DNA of 64,000 bases, from contig JAVYML010000002.1 of the NCBI GenBank assembly GCA_038736355.1, positions 62,001 to 126,000 of the forward strand, given 5' to 3'. The translations under genes were made by a program, and so were the position numbers. Shown here one piece after another: positions 8,316 through 16,131 of this stretch. This DNA is from Candidatus Hadarchaeales archaeon. Lineage in GTDB: Archaea > Hadarchaeota > Hadarchaeia > Hadarchaeales > WYZ-LMO6. Under the pieces are notes generated by a model. The model was not told the DNA's origin. It saw only the letters and a program-made list of their open reading frames with translations, and did no database searches. The stretch's first letter is position 1, and the number at the start of each line of letters is the position of its first letter.

Positions 8316-8628
8316 CCTTCTCGGCGAGCTTCCTTATTTCCCTCTCCTCCAGCCTTGGGCGGAGGTAGACCGCATATCCCCCCTGGGTCCTCTCCACCAT
8401 CACCTTCCACCCTCCCCTCTCCCCCTCCTCCCTCTCCGACTGGCCCTTCACCACCCGATGCAGCATCTCCTCCATCCCCTCCAAGAGTTCCTTGGGAAGC
8501 CTGGGCCTGAAATCGGGACAGAGTCTCAGGCTGGCGGGGTTCTCCTCGGCCCCCTTCAGCTGGCAACTTATCCTCTCCCACCCTTCCCATCTCGCCCAGA
8601 AACAGTCCTCGCATCTCACGGGACTCAT
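8293..8628 (-). CDS. Small Cys-containing protein of the reductase operon, unknown function
   Basis: 111 residues; I do not recognise the family. The N-terminal third has four Cys (CEDC, ISC, RLCPDF; residues 6, 9, 22 and 37), suitable for a zinc or Fe-S site. The rest is charged, with an RGGWKVMVERTQGGYAVYL beta-like stretch. Its ATG overlaps the TGA of the HgdB-like gene (ATGA) and its end overlaps the HgdA-like gene by 23 nt. It is therefore almost certainly translated with both reductase subunits and may be an accessory subunit or electron-transfer adaptor (inference). Confidence 0.75.
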   Translation of the reverse strand: MSPVRCEDCFWARWEGWERISCQLKGAEENPASLRLCPDFRPRLPKELLEGMEEMLHRVVKGQSEREEGERGGWKVMVERTQGGYAVYLRPRLEEREIRKLAEKGERVGRG

Positions 8629-9767
8629 TTTCCCAGCCTCTCCAAGAAGGCCTGGACCCTAGTCCTGATCCTTCCCACCTCCGCCAGCGGGCCGTACTGC
8701 CTCTCCAAGAGCAGGGTGGGCACTCCCTCTTCCTCCAGCCTCCTGGCGAAGAGGGTGTTGTCCCCTCCGTGCGTGTCGCAGAACTTCATGTGTTCCAGGA
8801 TCACCCCTTCCACTCTCCATTCCTTGATCAACCTCCTCAAAAAGCTGAGCTTCCTTTCGAATTCCCCGTAGGTCCTGGCACAGGGCATGTGATAGTAGTA
8901 CCTCCTGACCAAAGCCTCGAAGGGATCACCCCTTTCCTCCACCAGATCCACGATGGACCTCATGCCAAAGCAGAGGGAGTCCGTGACCACCAGACCTCCC
9001 TGCCCCTCTATCACCCTCACCAGCTCCGGATCATCGTTCACACTCCCCACGAGCATAAGTCTGGCTCCCGAATGCTCCTTTCCCCTTTCCTCTATTTCTT
9101 CAAGGGCTTCCTCCAGCAGACGGTTGTAAACCTCCCTCCTCATAGCCGTGCTCGCCACATGAATGGCTAAGGCCTCCTGCCCGGAAATGAGGGGCTTCTC
9201 CTTCTTTCTCTTCTCGTTCAGCTCCAGCAAGAGCCTCCTCCCCCTGTTGTACTCCCTTACGGCCTCCTCCAGCCTCTCCCCCTCGAGCTTCGTCCCGAAG
9301 TGTCTCTCCATGGCACCCAAAAGGGAGGAGATCTCCTCCCGGTAGAACTCCAGCCCATGCTCCGTGAGGGTGTGGGGAATCCCGAAGTAGTAGAAGAAGG
9401 GAGGGAGATTCCCTGCGGCCTTCCAGCAGTCGTACATCCTCCTCATGTGGTCACAGGTGCGGGAAATCACGGCCCCGTCCAGAAAGCCGTACCTCCCCTC
9501 CAGCACCAGCTGCAGGCAGCAACGTGTGTAGCTACAGTTGACGGGACCGTACCAGGCATCAGCCAGGTGGGTCCCGGAGCATCCCGTCCCCCTTATCCTG
9601 AAGGGAAGCATGCCCAGAGCATGGACTAGTTCCTCCGGGAAGTAGCTGCAGGTATAGCCTATGACCCTTCCTCCCTCCCTTTTCCACCCCTCCACATGGG
9701 GATTGGAAATTCCAGAAGAGACCTGCACCAGAGTTTCGAAACTCCTCACTGAAAAAGGTTGGGCCAC
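8625..9767 (-). CDS. 2-hydroxyacyl-CoA dehydratase/BcrC/double-cubane-like subunit, operon leader
   Basis: 380 residues with the family pattern YTCSYFPEELVHALGMLPFRI (C40), a Cys-rich middle (C63, C78, C83, C84), SRTCDHMRRMYDCW (C105, C114), the late KFCDTHGGDN and a C-terminal IRTRVQAFLERL. This is the subunit type that holds the reducing Fe-S cluster in BcrC, FldC and double-cubane proteins. The number of Cys exceeds the three ligands of a plain dehydratase, so a double cubane is possible. The start shown is GTG 9767. GTG 9749 sits about 24 nt from the TATA-like palindrome centre and would give a leaderless mRNA, so it is the likelier true start. Confidence 0.87.
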   Translation of the reverse strand: MAQPFSVRSFETLVQVSSGISNPHVEGWKREGGRVIGYTCSYFPEELVHALGMLPFRIRGTGCSGTHLADAWYGPVNCSYTRCCLQLVLEGRYGFLDGAVISRTCDHMRRMYDCWKAAGNLPPFFYYFGIPHTLTEHGLEFYREEISSLLGAMERHFGTKLEGERLEEAVREYNRGRRLLLELNEKRKKEKPLISGQEALAIHVASTAMRREVYNRLLEEALEEIEERGKEHSGARLMLVGSVNDDPELVRVIEGQGGLVVTDSLCFGMRSIVDLVEERGDPFEALVRRYYYHMPCARTYGEFERKLSFLRRLIKEWRVEGVILEHMKFCDTHGGDNTLFARRLEEEGVPTLLLERQYGPLAEVGRIRTRVQAFLERLGK

Positions 9768-9779
9768 AAACTTAAGTTT
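9768..9779. promoter_or_regulatory. Palindromic TATA-like element shared by two divergent operons
   Basis: A perfect 12-bp palindrome, AAACTTAAGTTT, followed by a T run. It lies 24 nt (centre to start) from GTG 9749 on the minus strand and 33 nt from ATG 9806 on the plus strand, both suitable for an archaeal TATA box. One element may thus drive the reductase operon and the RuBisCO-like operon, or serve as an operator between them. Confidence 0.55.
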
Positions 9780-9805
9780 TTTTGGTGAGGGGGAAAAGAA
9801 GAAAG

Positions 9806-11002
9806 ATGGGGGACAAAAAAGTGGTGGTCCTGGGCGGCGGTGGGGTGGTAGGGAGAACCGCCGTGAAGGACCTGGCCAAGAGCGGGACCTTCTCCGAGGT
9901 GGTGGTGGCCGACAAGGAGGTGGAAAAGGCCAGAAGATACCTGGAGGGAATCCCGCACCTCTCCTTCGTGAAAACGGACATCACGGAGCTTGCCACCCTC
10001 CGGGAGGTGATAAAGGAAGCGGATGTGGTGCTCAACACCGTGGGACCCTTCTACAAGTTCGGCCCCCTCCTCACCAGGGAAGCCATCCGAGCGGGGGTGA
10101 ACTACGTGGATATCTGTGACGACTACGAAGCCACACTGGAGCAGCTGGAGATGGACGAAGAAGCCAGGAAGAAAGGGGTGACCGTCCTCACGGGGATGGG
10201 TTCTTCGCCCGGCGTGTCCAACGTGGTGGCCAAGTTCTGCTGCCAGCTCTTGGACCAGCCGGAGGAGATCCACATCTACCACATCCACGGGGGGGAGCCC
10301 GATGAAGGTCCCGCGGTGATCTACCACCGCATCCACTACATGGTGGGAAAGATTCCCATGCTCAGGGAAGGAAAAATGGTGTATTTCGGGTTCTTCAGCG
10401 AAGAAGGGGAGAAGGAAATAGAGGAAGTGGACTTTTACGATCCCATCGGGGTGGTGAAGGTTTATCCCTATCCCCATCCAGAAACCATCACCCTTCCCCG
10501 CCATATCCCAGGCCTAAAAAAGGTGACCAACAAGGGAGCCGTCCTCCCCCTGGAATATTACGAGCTGCTACGAAACGCCGTGAGGATGGGATTGGCCGAG
10601 GAAAAACCGTTGAAGGTGGGGGAAGCTTTGGTGGCCCCCATCGATTTCCTAGTTTCCTTCATCCTCTCCAAGAGGAAGGAATATGCAAGCAGGCTGCCCG
10701 AACCCGTGGGCTGTCTGAAGATAGTGGTGAGGGGGAAGAAGGAGGGGAAGAGGATGGAGTATAGGTTCGCCACGCCTTCGAGGGGGGCAGGGATGGGGGA
10801 AGGAACGGCCATCCCCGCCTCGGTGGGCACGCAGATGGTGGCCAGGGGAGAGATCGAGGAAAAGGGAGTTCTTCCCCCGGAGGCCTGCGTGGATCCCATG
10901 AGATTCTTCGAGGCGGTGAGGAGCAGGGAGGGAATGGGAGGGGTAAGGATCATCTTCGAGGGCGTTGACGAGGAAGGAAGAGTGACCAGCATACCCCTCT
11001 AA
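9806..11002 (+). CDS. Saccharopine dehydrogenase-family oxidoreductase
   Basis: About 398 residues with an N-terminal Rossmann dinucleotide-binding fold (VVVLGGGGVVGRTAVKDLAKSG), then DVVLNTVGPFYKFG, NYVDICDDYE and GMGSSPGVSNVVAKF, all typical of the saccharopine dehydrogenase/lysine-6-dehydrogenase superfamily. The substrate is not identifiable. ATG 9806 was chosen over TTG 9782 because of its distance to the upstream TATA-like palindrome. It is the first gene of a plus-strand set with a RuBisCO-like protein (35 nt downstream) and a sugar kinase, so it may oxidise an intermediate of a sugar or sugar-acid pathway rather than lysine (inference). Confidence 0.8.
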   Translation: MGDKKVVVLGGGGVVGRTAVKDLAKSGTFSEVVVADKEVEKARRYLEGIPHLSFVKTDITELATLREVIKEADVVLNTVGPFYKFGPLLTREAIRAGVNYVDICDDYEATLEQLEMDEEARKKGVTVLTGMGSSPGVSNVVAKFCCQLLDQPEEIHIYHIHGGEPDEGPAVIYHRIHYMVGKIPMLREGKMVYFGFFSEEGEKEIEEVDFYDPIGVVKVYPYPHPETITLPRHIPGLKKVTNKGAVLPLEYYELLRNAVRMGLAEEKPLKVGEALVAPIDFLVSFILSKRKEYASRLPEPVGCLKIVVRGKKEGKRMEYRFATPSRGAGMGEGTAIPASVGTQMVARGEIEEKGVLPPEACVDPMRFFEAVRSREGMGGVRIIFEGVDEEGRVTSIPL

Positions 11003-11037
11003 CAAGCCTTTTTTCCCCCAAAGAGCACCTCTTTTGA

Positions 11038-12336
11038 ATGTTCAAATGGAGGGAAAGGGAATACGAGGAACTGGAGGCCCAGCCCGAAGCCCTCCCTGAA
11101 GGGGTAGACCCGGAAGAATATGTCATTGCCACCTACTTCCTCTCCCTACCCTCTGCCCTGGATCCCTGGGAAGTGGCCAGGGCCCTAGCCATAGAACAGA
11201 GCACCGGCACCTGGGTACCCGTTCCCGGGGAAACCCCGGAGGTGAGGAAGAAGCATGTGGCGAAGGTAGTCGGAGTATACGAAACTCCCTTCCCGGAAGT
11301 GCTGGCCCCCACAGAGACCAAAGAAAGGAATTACATCGTGCAAATCGCCTTTCCACAGGTAAATTTTGGAAAGCAGATCCCCATGCTCCTTTCAACCGTG
11401 GCTGGAAACCTCATGTGCTGGGAGAAGATCAAGCTCCTCGACCTCCGTTTTCCCAAGAGCTTCGTGGAGGGTTTCAAGGGGCCCAAGTTCGGGATAGAGG
11501 GAATAAGGAAGCTTCTGGGGGTAAAGGAGAGGCCCCTGATCAACAACATGATCAAACCCTGCACGGGCTTCACCCCTGAGGTGGGCGCCAGGCTGGCCTA
11601 CGAGGCCGCGGTGGGAGGGGTGGACATGATCAAGGATGATGAACTGCTGGGCAATCCCTCCTTCAACCCCATCGAAGAAAGGGTCCCGAAGTACATGGAG
11701 GCCCTGGAAAGGGCCGACAGGGAGAAGGGGGAGAAGACCCTCTATACCGTCAACATCACGGATGAAGCCTCCAAGGTGCTGGAGAACGCCGACAGGGCCC
11801 TGGAGCTCGGAGCCAACGCCCTTATGATCAATTACCTCACCGCCGGAATCTCCCTCCTCAGGGAGCTGGCCGAAGATCCCAGCATCAACGTCCCCATCCT
11901 GGCCCACATGGACTTTTCTGGTACCATGTACGTCTCCCCCTACTCGGGTCTCTCCTCCTCCCTCCTGCTCGGGAAACTCCCCAGGCTGGCGGGAGCCGAC
12001 ATAGTGGTCTATCCCGCCCCCTACGGGAAGGCCCCCTTCATGAAGGAGAGATACGTGAGGGTGGCCCATCACCTGACCTTCCCCTTCTACCACCTCCGTC
12101 CCACCTTTCCCATGCCGAGCGGTGGGATCACCCCCTCCATGGTTCCCGAAGTGGTGAGTGACCTGGGAAGGGATGTGGTGATAGGAACGGGGGGTGGGAT
12201 CCACGCCCATCCGATGGGACCCAGGGCGGGAGCTAGGGCCTTCAGACTCGCGGTGGAAGCGGTGATGAAGGGGATAAGCCTGCAGGAGATGGCCAAAGAA
12301 CATGAGGAACTCAGGATAGCCCTCCAGATGGGTTAG
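11038..12336 (+). CDS. RuBisCO-like protein (form IV type)
   Basis: 432 residues of the RuBisCO large-subunit fold. The metal-binding triad is intact (K199, D201, E202 in VDMIKDDE, equal to spinach K201/D203/E204). Also kept are K173 (K175), H290 (H294), loop-6 K331 (K334), S361 (S379) and the GGG phosphate loop near 385. Carboxylase residues are replaced: K177 is C175, R295 is M291, H298 is S294 and H327 is Y325. It should therefore enolise a phosphorylated substrate but not fix CO2 on RuBP. Known relatives act in methionine salvage and in apiose/isoapionate catabolism. The adjacent sugar kinase favours a phosphorylated sugar or sugar-acid substrate (inference). Confidence 0.85.
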   Translation: MFKWREREYEELEAQPEALPEGVDPEEYVIATYFLSLPSALDPWEVARALAIEQSTGTWVPVPGETPEVRKKHVAKVVGVYETPFPEVLAPTETKERNYIVQIAFPQVNFGKQIPMLLSTVAGNLMCWEKIKLLDLRFPKSFVEGFKGPKFGIEGIRKLLGVKERPLINNMIKPCTGFTPEVGARLAYEAAVGGVDMIKDDELLGNPSFNPIEERVPKYMEALERADREKGEKTLYTVNITDEASKVLENADRALELGANALMINYLTAGISLLRELAEDPSINVPILAHMDFSGTMYVSPYSGLSSSLLLGKLPRLAGADIVVYPAPYGKAPFMKERYVRVAHHLTFPFYHLRPTFPMPSGGITPSMVPEVVSDLGRDVVIGTGGGIHAHPMGPRAGARAFRLAVEAVMKGISLQEMAKEHEELRIALQMG

Positions 12337-12344
12337 GGGATTCT

Positions 12345-13844
12345 TTGGGATACATCCTAGCACACGATCTCGGGACGGAACTGAACAAGGCCGCCTTGGT
12401 GGATGAGGAGGGGAGGATAACGGTCTACTGTACCCAAGAATACTCCGTTTCCTACCCCAGACCCGGATGGGCGGAGCAGGATCCGGAAGTCTGGTGGAAG
12501 GCCGTCAGGGAAACCACGAGGAGGGTTCTGGAGCTCGCCGGAATAAAACCTGAAGAAGTGGAGGCCCTGGTCTTCGACAGCATGATGTACACGCTGGTGG
12601 CGGTGGATGAGGAGGGCAGACCCCTAAGACCCGCCATCCTCTGGATGGACACTAGGGCCAAGGCCCAGGCCGAGGAGCTGATGGGAAGATTGGATCTGCT
12701 CGGCATGCTGGAGAGGGGTGTGATCCCCCCCACTTCCGCCAAAGACATCACACCTAAGATTCTTTGGATAAAGCAGGAGGAACCCGAGATCTTCGAAAGG
12801 GCCCGTTTCATAGACAGCAAGGACTACCTGGTACACAAGTGCGTGGGTGAGTTCTACACCGACTGGAGCTGTGCCAGCCTCTTCTGCCTTTTCAACTTCA
12901 GGGAGAAGGAATGGGAAAAGGAGCTGGTGGAGGAAATGGGCCTCTCGGTGGAGAGGCTCTCCAAACCGGTGAGGAGCACGGAGGTGGTGGGGAACCTCAC
13001 GGAGAGGGCCTCCAGGGAGTTGGGATTGCCGAGGAAGGTGGAGGTGGTGTGCGGATCCGGGGATGCCACCGCCGTGGCGGTGGGGGCGGGAGGTCCCCAT
13101 CTCTACATCGGCACCTCCGCCTGGATAGGGGCCCACGTGGAGGAGCCCCTCTTCGACCTCACGGGAGTGGGAAGCATCTGCTCCGCAGATCCCTCAAAGT
13201 TTTTCCTCATAGGGGAAATGGAGAATGCCGGGGCCTGTCTCAAGTGGTTCAGGGAAAACCTAGCCAAGGAGGAAAGGGAAAGGGCGGAAAGGGAGGGAAA
13301 GGGTCCCTACCAGCTCTTGGATGAGCTCGCAGCAAGGGTGGAGGCGGGATCCGAGAAGCTCCTCTTCCTTCCTTGGATGATGGGGGAGAGATGTCCCTTC
13401 ACGCAATCCACCGCAAGGGGGGCCTTCCTCAACCTCACCTTCGGGCATACCAAAGGGCACCTGATAAGGGCGATCATGGAAGGAGTGGCCTACCACATGA
13501 GGTGGATCCTGGAGGTGGTGGAGGGGATGGGTCTCTCCCTTCCCTCCCTCAGGGCCTGCGGCGGGGGGGCCAAGAGTGAGGTCTGGCTCCAGATCTTCGC
13601 CGATGTGATGGGAAAGAGGGTGGAAAGGATTTCCTTCCCCCACCACGTGGGCTCCGTAGGGGCTGCCACGATAGCCAGGGTAGGACTGGGGAAGACGGAT
13701 TTCCCCTCCGCCGAAAAATCCGTGAAGGTGGAAAGGGAGTTCCTCCCCTCCGAAGAAAAAAGGGAAATCTACGACAGGATGTACGAGGAGTTCAAAGGGA
13801 TGCAGGGAAGACTCTCGGAAGTCTTCGAACGTCTCAACACCTAG
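12345..13844 (+). CDS. FGGY-family carbohydrate kinase (xylulokinase-like)
   Basis: 499 residues. The N-terminal ASKHA phosphate loop reads AHDLGTELNKAALVDEEG, followed by GWAEQDPEVWW, the ILWMDTRA segment, GSGDATAVAVGAG and RACGGGAKSEVWLQI, the standard order for FGGY kinases of 480-520 residues. It phosphorylates a sugar or polyol with ATP. The start is TTG 12345, supported by an AGGGGA ribosome-binding site at 12335-12340 that overlaps the stop of the RuBisCO-like gene. Its product is plausibly the substrate or precursor used by that neighbour. The stop overlaps the archease stop in CTAG. Confidence 0.87.
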   Translation: MGYILAHDLGTELNKAALVDEEGRITVYCTQEYSVSYPRPGWAEQDPEVWWKAVRETTRRVLELAGIKPEEVEALVFDSMMYTLVAVDEEGRPLRPAILWMDTRAKAQAEELMGRLDLLGMLERGVIPPTSAKDITPKILWIKQEEPEIFERARFIDSKDYLVHKCVGEFYTDWSCASLFCLFNFREKEWEKELVEEMGLSVERLSKPVRSTEVVGNLTERASRELGLPRKVEVVCGSGDATAVAVGAGGPHLYIGTSAWIGAHVEEPLFDLTGVGSICSADPSKFFLIGEMENAGACLKWFRENLAKEERERAEREGKGPYQLLDELAARVEAGSEKLLFLPWMMGERCPFTQSTARGAFLNLTFGHTKGHLIRAIMEGVAYHMRWILEVVEGMGLSLPSLRACGGGAKSEVWLQIFADVMGKRVERISFPHHVGSVGAATIARVGLGKTDFPSAEKSVKVEREFLPSEEKREIYDRMYEEFKGMQGRLSEVFERLNT

Positions 13845-14263
13845 ATATCCACCACCGCCTGAACCACCACCCTATCCCCTTCTTTCCTTATCTCCATGAG
13901 GTGGTAGGTCATGGCCTTCACCGCCGTCCTTTCCTCGTGTTTGCTGGGATCGAATCTTTCCCCCCAGGCCCTTCCCCTCAACCTCCATCTTTCCCCTTCC
14001 TCCCTCACCTCCACCTCGAAACGCGAGAGGAGGAGACCCTCCGCATCCCTGAAATAGAGGAGCCTATCGAGCCAGTCGTAAAGGAGGGCCTGTTCGTCCT
14101 CGGCCTCCAGTTCCACCTCCACCTCCTCCCTGGGTTCCACCTTGCCCGTATCCGTCATGATCTCGAAGAGGGCAAGGGCAGCGTTTTCGAAGGCCTCTCC
14201 CAGGTCCTTTCCATAGGCCCTGAAGCCTATGTCCGAGGGATGCTCCACCCACTCGAACTTCAT
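13841..14263 (-). CDS. Archease
   Basis: 140 residues, the usual length. It opens with FEWVEHPSDIGFRAYGKDLGEAFENAA, has the acidic AEDEQALLYDWLDRLLY stretch, and ends VKAMTYHLMEI...VVDI. Archease activates the RNA ligase RtcB in tRNA splicing and RNA repair (family knowledge). No rtcB is visible here. It is convergent with the kinase, sharing a CTAG stop overlap. Confidence 0.93.
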   Translation of the reverse strand: MKFEWVEHPSDIGFRAYGKDLGEAFENAALALFEIMTDTGKVEPREEVEVELEAEDEQALLYDWLDRLLYFRDAEGLLLSRFEVEVREEGERWRLRGRAWGERFDPSKHEERTAVKAMTYHLMEIRKEGDRVVVQAVVDI

Positions 14264-14590
14264 CCTTGCACTTCGGAAAGAGAAGGTAAAGGGTCATCGG
14301 TAGCTTTTTTCCTCCCATCCAGCCTCTCGTCCAGACTCCCTTCCAGAACCCTCGGGACACGGAGGGTAAGGCCCAGCAGCAAACCCGGGGCTAGCGCACA
14401 AGCAAATCCAGGAAATCACCAGAACCTTTCCTCTCACCACGATGTTTCCAAAACCGCCGTGCTCAGGAGGAGGTTTCACCGCTCCACCTTAAGCACCGAG
14501 TTCCACCATCTCCCACTTCTTCCCGAACCCAGCACCTTTACTGCAACTTCATGCCCCGAATTCTAAACCTTTCCTAAATACCCTGTAAGG
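14264..14590. other. Intergenic region without recognised gene
   Basis: 327 bp between archease and DUF1464, the longest non-coding stretch in the window. Reading frames are short. On the minus strand several short complementary segments can be paired (for example GTGCT/AGCAC around 14459-14496 and CCCTC/GAGGG around 14350-14366). I could not match it to tRNA, SRP RNA or RNase P RNA. A structured RNA or a decayed gene remains possible. Confidence 0.3.
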
Positions 14591-15718
14591 TTAGCCCTTG
14601 AACCTCACGAACCTTTCCCTGATTCCCCTGGCCTTGGGGTGGTAGAGGTGGTCCAGGGCCGTTCCCTTCGCTTTTCCTATCCCCATCCATTCCACCAGCT
14701 CCCTGAACCTCCCGCCCGCCAATCCATCCGCCACGACCGCGTAGCCCTGCGCCGTTTCCTTGGTGAGCTTCGCCCCCTCCAGCCCACCCACTTCCTTCAC
14801 CTCACCCAACCTGCGCTCCAGTTCCTCCCTGATCCTCCTTATCCTAGTGAGCCTCCCCGAAATCAGAAGCTCTCTGGGTTCCTTCACCGATACCCTCATA
14901 GAAGCCACGGCTTTCTCTATTCCTTCCATCATGGCCTCAAAGGCCAGCTCGAACCTTTCCCCCTTTCCCTCAACGAACCTCTCGGGGTCCATCTCCCCCG
15001 TGATGGTGGCCGCTCCCCCCACGAAAACATCTCCCCTTTCCCACTTTCCCACTATCTGCACCAGTTCCCCATCTAGGGAGGAAGCCGTGAGAAAACCTAT
15101 TCCGGGAAAGGTAGTCCCCCCTATCCCGTCCACGATTCTTCCCCCCTCCACCCCTATTACCGCGTTGTAACCGAACCCCAGCTCTATCAGGATGAAGGAG
15201 ACCTCCCGATAGGGAATGCCCAACCTAGAGGCCTGGCAGTGGACCCCCAGCACCGCCACCGCCATCTTGTCCGCCGTCCCCATGTCCAGCTTGTTGACCT
15301 TTCTGAACTCCGGAACCGTGGGTAGCTCGACTACGGAAGGTATGAAGACCACTGGAAGTCTCTCCTTCCTCATCCAAAGGCATGCTTCGGTCATGTTCTT
15401 GTAGAGGATCGCCCCGAAGAGCCCCTCCTCGATGGCCTTCAGAACCTCCTCCTTGCTGGTGAGGAGGATGTAGTTGTAGTACCACTGCTCGAACCTTTCT
15501 TCGGGGACCTCCTCTATCCTCGTCAGCTCCACCCCATATCCGGAGGGTCCGGCGATGAGGTCCACGGGAAGAGCTTCCTCAACCGCCTCCCTGAAGAGGC
15601 CGGGTCTCTTCACCAGCTCGGCGTTGTCCAGTGACCTCTCGTAAACCACCCTCCCGTCCTCCAGACCGCAGAGGTCCATGCTCTTGGTCCCCGGATCTAT
15701 CCCCAGCACCCTCGCCAT
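14591..15718 (-). CDS. DUF1464 family ASKHA-like protein
   Basis: 375 residues. It begins with an ASKHA-type phosphate loop (VLGIDPGTKSMDLCGLEDG). Later come FGYNAVIGVEGGRIVDGIGGTTFPG, GDVFVGGAA and a LLISGRLTRI adenosine-like motif, matching archaeal DUF1464 proteins of uncharacterised kinase-like function. ATG 15718 was preferred over TTG 15727. It lies 14 nt after the DUF192 gene in the same direction, so the two are probably co-transcribed. The true substrate is unknown. Confidence 0.82.
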   Translation of the reverse strand: MARVLGIDPGTKSMDLCGLEDGRVVYERSLDNAELVKRPGLFREAVEEALPVDLIAGPSGYGVELTRIEEVPEERFEQWYYNYILLTSKEEVLKAIEEGLFGAILYKNMTEACLWMRKERLPVVFIPSVVELPTVPEFRKVNKLDMGTADKMAVAVLGVHCQASRLGIPYREVSFILIELGFGYNAVIGVEGGRIVDGIGGTTFPGIGFLTASSLDGELVQIVGKWERGDVFVGGAATITGEMDPERFVEGKGERFELAFEAMMEGIEKAVASMRVSVKEPRELLISGRLTRIRRIREELERRLGEVKEVGGLEGAKLTKETAQGYAVVADGLAGGRFRELVEWMGIGKAKGTALDHLYHPKARGIRERFVRFKG

Positions 15719-15732
15719 TGAACTCAAACTTT

Positions 15733-16071
15733 CTAGGTTCTCTCTAGTTTTATCCTATGCCCTCTCCTCACCCCTCCCTTCTTAAGGGTGTCAGGAGGAA
15801 ACTCCAGCAGGACCTCGGAACCCTTGGGAGCCAAGCAGAACCTCCAGGGCTTCATCCCCCTCACCACCTTGATCGCCCTGCCATCCTTTAGGAAGAGGAG
15901 GTCCAAGGGAAAGCGTACCAGGCAGGTGTGGACGTGCAAGCTCCCTCCCTTGAAGAGGAGGGTGGCAGGTTCTTTCCTGAGTATCTGACCCCTCAGCCTC
16001 TTCCAGAAGCCCTCGACCACCTCCACCTTTTCCGCCAGCACATAACCCGTGTCCTCATCCACCACCCTCAT
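15733..16071 (-). CDS. DUF192 family small protein
   Basis: 112 residues from ATG 16071, which has a GGGGGATGA-like ribosome-binding site; GTG 16095 would add eight residues. The characteristic LHVHTCLVRFPLDLLFLKDGRAIKVV block and the final GHRIKL are typical of DUF192 (YacA/PF02643-like). The family's function is unknown. It is the first gene of a two-gene minus-strand unit with DUF1464 and divergent from thi4. Confidence 0.85.
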   Translation of the reverse strand: MRVVDEDTGYVLAEKVEVVEGFWKRLRGQILRKEPATLLFKGGSLHVHTCLVRFPLDLLFLKDGRAIKVVRGMKPWRFCLAPKGSEVLLEFPPDTLKKGGVRRGHRIKLERT

Positions 16072-16131
16072 TCGCTCATCCCCCAGCTTCCACACACAAT
16101 CCTTAAGGAGTGGGGGGAGGGAAAAAAAAGG

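Noticed and set aside
11038-12336. Genuine form III RuBisCO
   Set aside because: Equivalents of K177, R295, H298 and H327 are substituted, and the sequence around residue 290 resembles RuBisCO-like proteins.
11392-12363. Minus-strand frame of 323 codons opposite the RuBisCO-like gene
   Set aside because: His/Gly-rich antisense shadow with no recognisable domain.
14264-14590. SRP RNA or RNase P RNA in the intergenic region
   Set aside because: A GGAAGGGAG and a GAGGAAAG stretch on the minus strand were suggestive, but the other conserved elements of either RNA are missing.
15928-16131. N-terminal extension of the Thi4 frame
   Set aside because: It is antisense to DUF192; ATG 16132 follows a strong ribosome-binding site and gives the family length.
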